19,139 nucleotides of DNA, from NCBI GenBank assembly GCA_031549685.1, contig JAVBPG010000051.1:1-19139 (forward strand), in the 5' to 3' direction. Positions 1 to 6,146 of this stretch are shown here, one piece after another. A program made the position numbers and the translations under genes. Every line of letters starts with the position of its first letter. Position 1 is the first letter of the stretch. This DNA is from JAITMY01 sp031549685. Its GTDB lineage: Bacteria > Bacteroidota > Bacteroidia > Bacteroidales > UBA932. The notes under the pieces are model-generated. The model ran no database searches, was not told where the DNA came from, and worked only from the letters and a program-made list of their open reading frames with translations.

Positions 1-176
1 TTGCAAATCGACTTGTGGCTTACGTTGTATAGCTCTTTCAACTCCTCCGCATTCCGGCCGAGCTTGATTTGGTAAACGGCGTATAGCCGAACCCCTTGCG
101 AAAATTTTTCGTCCTTGCGAAGCTGGGATTTGGTGCTCGACAAGGAGCCTTGTACCGATAACCGTTCTTTTGACAT
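1..176 (-). CDS. Probable IS630-like transposase, N-terminal part (cut by window edge)
   Basis: An open frame starts at ATG 176-174 and runs off the left edge without a stop, giving 58 residues. The protein begins MSKERLSVQGSL. It continues with a short basic stretch and then a helix-turn-helix-like segment (GRNAEELKELYNVSHKSIC, about residues 40-58). From memory this resembles the N-terminal DNA-binding part of IS630-type transposases common in Bacteroidota, where NWVHR would usually follow. The catalytic DDE domain would lie outside the window, so family and completeness cannot be confirmed. A good -10-type box (TATCTTTG) lies 16 bases upstream of the start, which supports it. It could also be another helix-turn-helix protein. 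Confidence 0.5.
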   Translation of the reverse strand, partial: MSKERLSVQGSLSSTKSQLRKDEKFSQGVRLYAVYQIKLGRNAEELKELYNVSHKSIC

Positions 177-191
177 CGCTTTTTTTTGATG

Positions 192-199
192 CAAAGATA
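192..199 (-). promoter_or_regulatory. Bacteroidota -7 box for the partial transposase gene
   Basis: On the minus strand the sequence reads TATCTTTG, matching the Bacteroidota -7 consensus TAnnTTTG, 16 bases before the ATG. At the expected -33 position, 19 bases further up, the sequence is TTTT rather than TTTG, so the promoter is only half canonical. The region from here to 300 is A/T-rich and holds no gene I can support. Confidence 0.5.
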
Positions 200-310
200 C
201 AATTATTATTTATATTGTAAAAATATATTAGACTTTATATAATAAAAGTAGTAACCCGAATGTTGCGTTTGCTTGTTTTGCAGAGTTATCAAGGCTTTGC
301 GGAGGGGTAG

Positions 311-343
311 GAATAAAAAAAGAACCGCTTTTCAACGGTTCTT
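311..343 (-). terminator. Rho-independent terminator after tRNA-Arg
   Basis: On the minus strand an 8-base-pair stem (AAGAACCG / CGGTTCTT) with an 8-base loop is followed directly by a T-run. It starts 10 bases after the tRNA 3' end, so it ends the tRNA transcript and perhaps the whole upstream fabH transcript. Confidence 0.85.
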
Positions 344-352
344 ATGAAGTAG

Positions 353-424
353 TAGCCCCACCGCGACTCGAACGCGAATTTAAAGTTTAGGAAACTTTCG
401 TTCTATCCCTTGAACTATAGGGCC
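353..424 (-). tRNA. tRNA-Arg (anticodon CCU)
   Basis: Read on the minus strand, this 72-base sequence folds as a cloverleaf. The acceptor is GGCCCTA/TGGGGCT with a G-U closing pair, and the D-stem is GTTC/GAAC. The anticodon stem AAAGT/ACTTT carries the loop TTCCTAA, and the T-stem TCGCG/CGCGG carries the loop TTCGAGT. The anticodon CCU reads AGG. The 3' CCA is not encoded (A then CT follows). No TAnnTTTG box is visible between it and fabH, so it may be transcribed with the fabH operon. Confidence 0.92.
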
Positions 425-432
425 AAGTTTTC

Positions 433-475
433 AGTCGGCAATAGGCAATTCATTGCCGACTGCTTATTGCCGACT
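433..475. repeat. 15-bp inverted repeat between fabH and tRNA-Arg
   Basis: The arms at 433-447 and 461-475 pair over 15 positions with a single G-T wobble around a 13-base loop. The loop itself contains another copy of the TTGCCGAC motif, so the element also reads as repeated GTCGGCAAT units on the minus strand. There is no T-run after the stem on the minus strand, so it is not a classical terminator. It may be a processing stem between fabH mRNA and the tRNA, or an interspersed intergenic repeat. Confidence 0.7.
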
Positions 476-480
476 TGATT

Positions 481-1479
481 TTATTTAGGGTCGTAGGCCC
501 AGGTGAGGTAAATTGCACCCCAGGTAAAGCCCGCGCCAAAGGTGGCGATAATGAGCTTATCGCCCTTCCTGAGCTTTTTTTCGTAATCCCACATGCAGAG
601 GGGAATGGTAGCCGCTGTAGTGTTGCCGTACTTCTCAATGTTTATCATCACGCGCTCCTTGCTCACACCCATGCGGCGCGCGCAGGCATCGATAATGCGC
701 ATGTTGGCCTGGTGGGGAATGAACCACGCTACATCGTCTCCCTTGAGGTTGTGCTTCTCCATCATGGCCACCGCGGTGTCGCTCATGTTGGTTACGGCCG
801 CCTTAAATACGGGCTGCCCCTCCTGGTAAACGAAGTGCTGGCGCTTGATGACAGTATCAAGCGTTGCGGGCAGCTGGGAGCCGCCGGCCGCCTGAAACAA
901 GTGCTTGCGCCCCGAGCCGTCAACGCGCATCATGGCATCCATCAGGCCCTGGCCGTTGGTGCTGGGCTCGAGCAAAACGGCCGCCGCACCGTCGCCGAAA
1001 ATGGGGCAGGTGGTGCGGTCGGTGTAGTCCACAATGGACGACATTTTATCGGCGCCCACCACAATTACCTTTTTGTGCGAGCCCGACTCTACAAACTTTG
1101 AAGCGGTAACCAGGCTGTACAAAAATCCCGAGCAGCCGGCATTGATATCGTAGCCAAAAGCATTCTTCACGCCCAGCTTATCGCTGATGATATTAGCCGT
1201 TGAGGGGAAGGGCATATCGGGGGTTACGCCGCACCACAGCAGCATGTCCACCTCTTCGGGCTTGCAGCCTGTTTTTTTGAACAAGTCCAACACGGCCTCC
1301 ACCGCCATGTCGGAGGTGGCCTTACCTTCGCCCTTCAGGATGTGGCGCTCTTTAATGCCCATGTGCGACATGATCCACTCGTCGCTCGTATCTACCATTC
1401 GGCTCAACTCTTCGTTGGTAAGAATGTACTCGGGGACGTAGCCTCCCACCCCTGTTATGGCTGCGGTAATTTTAGACAT
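481..1479 (-). CDS. fabH: 3-oxoacyl-ACP synthase III (beta-ketoacyl-ACP synthase III)
   Basis: This cytoplasmic enzyme condenses acetyl-CoA, or a branched acyl-CoA starter, with malonyl-ACP to begin each round of type II fatty-acid synthesis. The protein has 332 residues, a normal length. The thiolase-fold catalytic triad is visible: Cys116 in DINAGCSGF, His256 in IPHQANMR and Asn286 in YGNTTAA. The N-terminal ITGVGGYVPE segment is typical. The start is an ATG overlapping the end of plsX by 8 bases, which indicates translational coupling in an operon with plsX. Starter preference (acetyl or branched) cannot be read from the sequence. Identity is secure, but many genomes have a second copy, so the symbol may need a number. 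Confidence 0.96.
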   Translation of the reverse strand: MSKITAAITGVGGYVPEYILTNEELSRMVDTSDEWIMSHMGIKERHILKGEGKATSDMAVEAVLDLFKKTGCKPEEVDMLLWCGVTPDMPFPSTANIISDKLGVKNAFGYDINAGCSGFLYSLVTASKFVESGSHKKVIVVGADKMSSIVDYTDRTTCPIFGDGAAAVLLEPSTNGQGLMDAMMRVDGSGRKHLFQAAGGSQLPATLDTVIKRQHFVYQEGQPVFKAAVTNMSDTAVAMMEKHNLKGDDVAWFIPHQANMRIIDACARRMGVSKERVMINIEKYGNTTAATIPLCMWDYEKKLRKGDKLIIATFGAGFTWGAIYLTWAYDPK

Positions 1480-2422
1480 TGGTATTGAGTGCTTGTTTAA
1501 CTTTTTCGGCCAGCTGCGCCTTTACTACGCTTTCGGTTTGCAGAATCATGGTTCTGATAGCCTCTGCGCTGGAGTGGCCATGGCCTATGATAACGGTGGA
1601 GTTTACCCCCAGCACGGGAGTTCCGCCGTAGAGCTCGTAGTTAAAACGGTCGAAGAATTCGCTCTTAATGCCCAGCTTCTGCGTCATTACGTACATGGCC
1701 TCGGCCTGCTTGAGTACGATGTTGCCCACAAATCCGTCGCACACCACCACATCGGCAATTTTACCGGAGTAAATTTTGTTGCCCTCAACGTTGCCCACAA
1801 AGTTGATGTTGCGCATTTGCTTCATCATGCCGTTGGCGGCCTGGGTAAGCATGTTACCCTTTTCGTCCTCCTCGCCGTTGCTCAACAGGGCTACGCGCGG
1901 GTTTTCTATTCCCAACACATTCTTGGCGTAAATGGCGCCAAGCACGGCAAACTGGCAAAGCATTTCGGGCTTGCAGTCGGCGTTCAGGCCGGCGTCAACG
2001 AGCAGGGCGAGGCCACCGCTCATTTGCGGAATGATGGTGGGGATGCAGGGTCGCATAACGCCCTCCACCGGCTTAACGGTGTACATGGCGCCCACCAGCA
2101 TGGCTCCGGTGCTCCCGGCGCTGGCAAAGCCGTCGATTTCCTTTTTTGCCAAAGCGTGGAATCCCACCGTAATGCTGGAGTCGGGCTTTTGCTGAAATGC
2201 CTTGGCAGGATGGTCGCTCATTTCGAGCACCTGCGTGGTGTGCACGATGTCCACGTTGGCGGGGTCAAAACCGGCCTGCGCCATAAGCGCCAGGGTTTTT
2301 TCCTTATCGCCGAAAAGCACCATGCGGCTGCCGGCCGAAAGCGAGCCGTGTGCCTGCATTACGCCTTGCACAACGACTTCGGGGGCGTGATCGCCACCCA
2401 TTACATCAACGCCAATTCTCAT
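1472..2422 (-). CDS. plsX: Phosphate acyltransferase PlsX
   Basis: PlsX makes acyl-phosphate from acyl-ACP and inorganic phosphate. PlsY then uses it to acylate glycerol-3-phosphate, the first step of phospholipid synthesis. It is a peripheral membrane enzyme. The 316-residue protein starts MRIGVDVMGGDHAPE, the family's hallmark N-terminus. It also carries the conserved ASAGSTGAMLVGAM and VCDGFVGNIVLK blocks. Length is typical. It lies between rpmF (78-base gap) and fabH (8-base overlap), the classical rpmF-plsX-fabH arrangement that couples membrane lipid synthesis with fatty-acid initiation. Confidence 0.97.
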   Translation of the reverse strand: MRIGVDVMGGDHAPEVVVQGVMQAHGSLSAGSRMVLFGDKEKTLALMAQAGFDPANVDIVHTTQVLEMSDHPAKAFQQKPDSSITVGFHALAKKEIDGFASAGSTGAMLVGAMYTVKPVEGVMRPCIPTIIPQMSGGLALLVDAGLNADCKPEMLCQFAVLGAIYAKNVLGIENPRVALLSNGEEDEKGNMLTQAANGMMKQMRNINFVGNVEGNKIYSGKIADVVVCDGFVGNIVLKQAEAMYVMTQKLGIKSEFFDRFNYELYGGTPVLGVNSTVIIGHGHSSAEAIRTMILQTESVVKAQLAEKVKQALNTNV

Positions 2423-2500
2423 GTGTTGTTTTTTTAACGTGGGCCAAACGGGTTCGCCCTTGCGAATGCCCGTATGGTAAGGCTTACGCTTTAAAATCTA

Positions 2501-2686
2501 CTACGCCGTGGCCTGCTTTTCAACCACCAGGCGACCGCGGTAGAAGCCGCACTCGGGGCAAACGCGGTGAAAAAGAGTTGCCGAACCGCAGTTAGAGCAG
2601 GTGCTCACGGTGGGGGCAACGGCCTTGTAGTGCGTACGGCGCTTGTCGCGGCGCTGCTTAGAAATTTTCGATTTTGGATGTGCCAT
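2501..2686 (-). CDS. rpmF: 50S ribosomal protein L32 (zinc-binding type)
   Basis: This 61-residue protein begins MAHPKSKISKQRRDKRR, as bacterial L32 does. It carries a zinc-ribbon pair, Cys30-x2-Cys33 and Cys43-x2-Cys46, so it is the zinc-containing (C+) form. It is a structural protein of the large ribosomal subunit. It sits downstream of yceD (DUF177) with a 151-base A/T-rich gap and upstream of plsX. I see no TAnnTTTG box in the gap, so it is probably transcribed from the yceD promoter. Confidence 0.97.
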   Translation of the reverse strand: MAHPKSKISKQRRDKRRTHYKAVAPTVSTCSNCGSATLFHRVCPECGFYRGRLVVEKQATA

Positions 2687-2689
2687 TTC

Positions 2690-2719
2690 GAATTAAAAAA
2701 TTATGAATTAAAAAATATA
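2690..2719. repeat. Two-copy A/T-rich direct repeat just upstream of rpmF
   Basis: Two adjacent 15-base units (GAATTAAAAAATTAT and GAATTAAAAAATATA) lie directly before the rpmF start, where a leader or ribosome-loading region would be. A/T-rich leaders favour initiation in Bacteroidota, so the repeat may simply be an unstructured leader. Confidence 0.6.
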
Positions 2720-2837
2720 AATTTAAACTTTAACCGGAGCAAGGAGTAAGGATGAAAAGAGCAAGGACTTTGTTCTAACATTTAAAACAATCACGTAGTC
2801 TTTGTTCTTTGATCCTTATATCTTTAGTCCGTAATTA

Positions 2838-3368
2838 TTACAAACCTTTCAGCTTATTCCAAGGCGAACTCTCGTCCTTGCTTTGCTGGGCCTGGGCTTG
2901 CAGCTCGTGCAGCTTGGCCAGCATTTCCTTGTTGCAGGTGCTGCTGCCGTTCTCATCGTCGGGGTGCAGGCGCTGCATGGGCAGGCTCAGGCAAATGCTC
3001 TCGTAGAGGTACTGCGCAAGGTTAACCTCGGTGTCGCTCGGCGCCATGTTCATTACCTCATCCTCGGAGTTGTCGTCGTCCTCCAAGCCTCCGATGAAGC
3101 TAACGGTAAGCCTCCCCTCAAAATCAACCGGCTCAAAATACTCATCCAAGCACCTATCGCACTGCACCTTAACTTCACCCTCCAGGGAAAAGTCCAGCAC
3201 CATGAACGTGCTGCCTCTTTCCGCATCCACGTACACATCCACATCGCCCTCCGATATTTCGGAGCCCTCAAAGTGCTTAAAGAAGGTGCTATCCACATGG
3301 AATTCGAACTCGTGCTCTCCCTGCGGCAAATCGGCATACGCAATGGTATAGGCGCTTAATTCATCCAT
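2838..3368 (-). CDS. yceD: YceD/DUF177 family protein
   Basis: The DUF177 (YceD) family is almost always encoded next to rpmF. It has been linked to 23S rRNA accumulation and L32 use, though the mechanism is unclear. With the start I choose, the protein has 176 residues and begins MDELSAYTIAYADLPQGEH. It carries the family's VQCDRCLDEYFEPV block with a CxxC pair, an acidic middle (GGLEDDDNSEDEV), and the LAQYLYESICLSLPM helix. The open frame extends 16 codons further up to 3416. However, an ideal promoter has its -7 box at 3394-3401, so the longer start would lie upstream of the transcript. The start at 3368 is therefore preferred. It heads the operon yceD-rpmF-plsX-fabH. Confidence 0.88.
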   Translation of the reverse strand: MDELSAYTIAYADLPQGEHEFEFHVDSTFFKHFEGSEISEGDVDVYVDAERGSTFMVLDFSLEGEVKVQCDRCLDEYFEPVDFEGRLTVSFIGGLEDDDNSEDEVMNMAPSDTEVNLAQYLYESICLSLPMQRLHPDDENGSSTCNKEMLAKLHELQAQAQQSKDESSPWNKLKGL

Positions 3369-3393
3369 ATTTAAAGAGTGCAAATAAAGCGGA

Positions 3394-3424
3394 CAAAGGT
3401 AAGGTTTTTTTGCCAATGTGCAAA
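3394..3424 (-). promoter_or_regulatory. Promoter of the yceD-rpmF-plsX-fabH operon
   Basis: On the minus strand, TTTG (3421-3424) is followed by exactly 19 bases and then TACCTTTG (3394-3401). This is the ideal Bacteroidota primary-sigma arrangement. The expected start of transcription is near 3388, giving a leader of about 20 bases before the ATG at 3368. Confidence 0.85.
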
Positions 3425-3552
3425 ACTTGTTGAAAAGGAGCGCCGGGAAAGCCTTTCAAGGCAGCACAAAATCATCAACCTAAAAATCTGCTTGTTAAAC
3501 ATTTATCAAAATTGACAAGTTGCTGATAATAAATAATATTAGCGCAATCGGC

Positions 3553-3894
3553 TTACCCTCCGCTCTTCTTCGTCTTATACCCCGCCTTCAGCAGCAAGTC
3601 CAGCACCTTATCCCTAAAGTCGCCCTGAATTAAAATTTCGCCGTCTTTGGCGGTTCCACCCACGCCGCACTTGGTTTTGAGCATTTTACCAAGCGATTCT
3701 AAGTCTTCCGTTTTTCCCGCAAAGCCGGTAACGAGCGTAACCTGCTTGCCGCTGCGCTGCTTGCGGTCGAGCTGCACGCGCAGGTTCTGCTGCTGCGGCG
3801 GAAGCGTTGCGGTCTCCCCGCCTTGCGCCTGCTCGTAGCTAAAATCAGGGTTGGTGGAGTACACCACGCCAAGGCGTTCTTTCCAGTCGCTCAT
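3553..3894 (-). CDS. SUI1/eIF1-like translation factor (YciH family)
   Basis: The protein has 113 residues when started at the ATG 3894-3892 (MSDWKERLGVVYSTNPDF). The C-terminal half is an eIF1/SUI1 fold. The family pattern is visible as VQLDRKQRSGKQVTLVTGF (about 40-58), then LGKMLKTKCGVGGTAKDGEILIQGD (about 68-92) and a closing helix DKVLDLLLKAGYK. In bacteria YciH-type proteins are thought to influence start-codon selection, but their physiological role is not settled. The open frame continues upstream to 4023. That longer start is unlikely, because the promoter -7 box lies inside it at 3994-4001. It appears to be transcribed alone, divergent from the lyase gene. Confidence 0.9.
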   Translation of the reverse strand: MSDWKERLGVVYSTNPDFSYEQAQGGETATLPPQQQNLRVQLDRKQRSGKQVTLVTGFAGKTEDLESLGKMLKTKCGVGGTAKDGEILIQGDFRDKVLDLLLKAGYKTKKSGG

Positions 3895-4197
3895 GTTGAG
3901 GTACAATTTACTATTTACAAAGTACAAATTCTCTGTGGTTCTCTGTGAAGCCTCCGTGCTGCTCTGTGCAACCGTTTTTTCACGGAGTGAATGCAAAAGT
4001 AAAGAAAATTGCAGAAAAATCAAAAATGCTTACAATTTGTAACACACCGAAAATGTTTATATTTATCTATAAATTAACATATTACGAATTAAATTGTGTT
4101 TGTTTTAGGCAAAATTTTTGTATAATGCTAACATTTTGTAACTTGCAGACCGTTTTTTATGCATTTTAAATCAAAAAATTCTTTATAAACAACAGCC
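3895..4197. other. 303-base spacer between the SUI1 gene and the lyase gene
   Basis: The spacer is A/T-rich. It carries a clear minus-strand promoter for the SUI1 gene and about 90 bases of leader for it. For the plus-strand lyase gene I find no TAnnTTTG box at a sensible distance. There are only partial matches around 4117-4138 (TTTTTG, TATAAT, TTTTG), so its promoter is probably activator-dependent or divergent. There is no tryptophan-containing leader peptide like E. coli TnaC. The only short frame (9 codons from 4157) has no tryptophan. Confidence 0.6.
3994..4024 (-). promoter_or_regulatory. Promoter of the SUI1-family gene
   Basis: On the minus strand, TTTG (4021-4024), 19 bases and TACTTTTG (3994-4001) form an ideal Bacteroidota promoter. 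The leader to the ATG at 3894 is about 95 bases. Confidence 0.8.
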
Positions 4198-5655
4198 ATG
4201 AGTCAATCCCCACAAGTAAAATTTTACAGCGGCGAAAATATTCCGCTGGAGCTGCACAAGGTGCGCGTAGTGCAAAAGCTGCACCTGGTTCCCATCGAAA
4301 GGCGCCTGGAGGCCCTGTACGAGGGCGGGTTCAACACCTTCAGGCTCAACACCACCGATGTGTACCTCGACATGCTTACCGACAGCGGCACCAACGCCAT
4401 GAGCGACCAGCAAATGGGCGCCATGATGATGGCCGATGACGCCTACGCGGGCTCGCAAAGCTTTTTCCGCCTGCAAAAAGCCGTGGAGGATGTGCTGGGC
4501 AAAAAGTACCTGCTGCCCACGCACCAGGGCCGCGCCGCCGAGAATATCATATCCAACGCCTACGTAAAGCAGGGTTCGCTCGTTCCCATGAACTACCACT
4601 TTACCACCGCCATGGCACACATTACGCAGTACGGTGGCAAGATTGTGGAGCTGCTGTACGACGAGGCCTACAAAATTAAAAGTTCGCACCCGTTCAAGGG
4701 CAACATGAACATCGAAAAGTTGGATGCCTGCATCAAGCAGCACGGCGCCAAGAACGTGCCCTACATTCGTATGGAGGCCTCCACCAACCTCATCGGCGGG
4801 CAGCCCTTTTCCATTCAAAACCTCCGCGATGTGCGCGCCATTGCCGACAAGTACGGCATTAGGCTGGTGCTCGACGCCAGCCTGCTGGGCGAAAACGCCT
4901 ACTTAGTGAAGCAGCGCGAGGAGGAGTTTAGGGAGCAAAGCATGGCGGAAATTATTCTTACCATGACCGACCTGGCCGACCTGGTGTACTTCTCGGCACG
5001 CAAGCTCAGCTCATCGCGCGGGGGCGGAATCTGCACCAACAACCAGGAAATTTACCGCGAGCTGGAGCCGCTGGTGCCGCTCTTCGAGGGCTTTTTGACC
5101 TACGGCGGCATTTCGGTGCGCGAGATTGAGGCCATGGCCGTGGGGCTACGCGAAACGCTGGACGAAAGCATGATTTGCCAAAGCCCACGCTACATTGAGT
5201 ACTTAGTGGGCGCGCTCGACGCAAAGGGCATCCCCGTGGTAACGCCTCCGGGCGTGCTGGGCTGCCACGTTGACGCCATGCAAATATGCGCGCACCTTCC
5301 GCAAACACAGTACCCCGCCGGAGCGCTGGCGGCGGCGTTCTACCTCATTTCGGGGGTGCGCGGCATGGAGCGCGGCTCGGTGTCGAACCAGCGCGACGAG
5401 TACGGCAACGAAACCTACGCCGACATGGAGCTGCTGCGTTTAGCCGTTCCGCGCCGCGTGTTCACGCTTTCGCAAATAAAGTACGTGGAGGACAGAATGA
5501 CGTGGCTGTACGAAAATCGCCAGCTGATAGGCGGCCTCAAGTTTGTGTACGAGCCGCCCGTGCTGCGCTTCTTCATGGGCGGGCTGGAGCCGCTCACCGA
5601 CTGGCCCCAGCAGCTGCTGGCCAAGTTCAGAAAGGACTTCGGCGACAGCCTGTAG
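4198..5655 (+). CDS. Tryptophanase / tyrosine phenol-lyase family beta-eliminating lyase
   Basis: This is a PLP enzyme of the fold-type I family that splits tryptophan to indole or tyrosine to phenol, plus pyruvate and ammonia. It has 485 residues; relatives have about 456-471, so it has short extensions at both ends. Retained family residues are Tyr83 (DDAYAGS), the phosphate-binding THQGR (108-112), Phe135-Thr136, Asn197 (TNLIGGQP), Asp226, the PLP lysine Lys269 (SARKL) and the substrate-carboxylate Arg414 (LRLAVPRR). Thr136 and Arg392 (GVRGMERG) match tyrosine phenol-lyase rather than tryptophanase, which has Asp and Ile there. Oddly, Leu229 stands where both enzymes have Arg (DATR or DSAR), and Arg268 replaces the Lys before the PLP lysine. 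Automated annotation would call it tnaA. Family is secure; substrate is not. Confidence 0.88.
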   Translation: MSQSPQVKFYSGENIPLELHKVRVVQKLHLVPIERRLEALYEGGFNTFRLNTTDVYLDMLTDSGTNAMSDQQMGAMMMADDAYAGSQSFFRLQKAVEDVLGKKYLLPTHQGRAAENIISNAYVKQGSLVPMNYHFTTAMAHITQYGGKIVELLYDEAYKIKSSHPFKGNMNIEKLDACIKQHGAKNVPYIRMEASTNLIGGQPFSIQNLRDVRAIADKYGIRLVLDASLLGENAYLVKQREEEFREQSMAEIILTMTDLADLVYFSARKLSSSRGGGICTNNQEIYRELEPLVPLFEGFLTYGGISVREIEAMAVGLRETLDESMICQSPRYIEYLVGALDAKGIPVVTPPGVLGCHVDAMQICAHLPQTQYPAGALAAAFYLISGVRGMERGSVSNQRDEYGNETYADMELLRLAVPRRVFTLSQIKYVEDRMTWLYENRQLIGGLKFVYEPPVLRFFMGGLEPLTDWPQQLLAKFRKDFGDSL

Positions 5656-5674
5656 CAACGGAGAACGAAGAATG

Positions 5675-5711
5675 AAGTAGGCGAGATGGTTTTTCTCGCC
5701 TACTTTTTTTG
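5675..5711 (+). terminator. Rho-independent terminator after the lyase gene
   Basis: A strong 12-base-pair stem (AAGTAGGCGAGA / TCTCGCCTACTT) with a 7-base loop is followed by a T-run, 20 bases after the stop codon. It may also stop minus-strand transcripts coming from the DUF2023 gene, although its minus-strand T-run is poor. Confidence 0.9.
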
Positions 5712-5774
5712 GTGGCTCGGTATGATTTTTGATTGGCGCCGCCAGCAGTACGCACCCGGGCTGCCCTGTAGGCT

Positions 5775-6128
5775 TTAAACGCCTTCGGGAACAGCAGCGG
5801 TAGCGAAGGCGCTCTTTTTGCAATACCGCCCGCACTGCTCACAAATGCTATACCCCAGAATGGCGCCGAGTATGAAATCTTCCTCGGGAGAGAGCTTGTT
5901 CAACGGCTTATTGCAAAAGCGTCTAATCACCTCGATGCAAACCCTTTCTCCGAAAAAAACATTCATCCTGCTGTTGCTTAAGGGACAAATAAAGTAGGCC
6001 ATTTGGTTGGTTTCAAGCTTTGAAACCGCCCGCTCCTCACACTCACTTTGCAAAGTACATAGCGCAGCGCTACGAACACCCTTTTTACATTCGTATATTA
6101 AATGGGTAAAGACTTTTAATTTCTCCAT
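5775..6128 (-). CDS. DUF2023 family protein (flavodoxin-associated)
   Basis: This 117-residue protein begins MEKLKVFTHLIYECKKGVR. It contains INVFFG-type (MNVFFGERVCIEVIRRF) and LSPEEDFILGAILGY blocks, which I recognise as DUF2023. This small family of unknown function is usually encoded beside flavodoxin. Here it follows flavodoxin by 18 bases, so the two are surely co-transcribed. It is unusually cysteine-rich (nine Cys: 14, 24, 30, 48, 64, 72, 96, 99, 103), including a C-x2-C-x3-C group near the end, which suggests metal or redox chemistry. The space before its ATG is filled by a run of nine G. The last 14 residues look like a non-conserved tail. Function: unknown, probably linked to flavodoxin electron transfer. 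Confidence 0.82.
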   Translation of the reverse strand: MEKLKVFTHLIYECKKGVRSAALCTLQSECEERAVSKLETNQMAYFICPLSNSRMNVFFGERVCIEVIRRFCNKPLNKLSPEEDFILGAILGYSICEQCGRYCKKSAFATAAVPEGV

Positions 6129-6131
6129 ACA

Positions 6132-6140
6132 CCCCCCCCC
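6132..6140 (-). repeat. Nine-G homopolymer in the ribosome-binding position of the DUF2023 gene
   Basis: On the minus strand, nine G lie 4 to 12 bases upstream of the DUF2023 ATG, inside the 18-base gap after the flavodoxin stop. No separate Shine-Dalgarno sequence is present, so the G-run itself is the only candidate. Length changes by slippage would shift its spacing from the start codon. Confidence 0.75.
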
Positions 6141-6146
6141 GCGGAC

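Noticed and set aside
433..475. Classical terminator for fabH
   Set aside because: The stem is strong but no T-run follows on the minus strand, so it was listed as a repeat.
1457..2437. Plus-strand open frame of 326 codons opposite plsX
   Set aside because: It mirrors plsX over its full length and has no independent signals. It is a shadow frame.
3440..3552. Terminator after the SUI1-family gene
   Set aside because: Only a 5-bp stem (CTTGT/ACAAG) with a 19-base loop is visible and the T-run is displaced. This is too weak to call.
4157..4186. Short leader peptide before the lyase gene, as in E. coli tnaC
   Set aside because: The nine-codon frame has no tryptophan, no proline stall motif and no Rho-site-like region, so tryptophan-induced antitermination is not supported.
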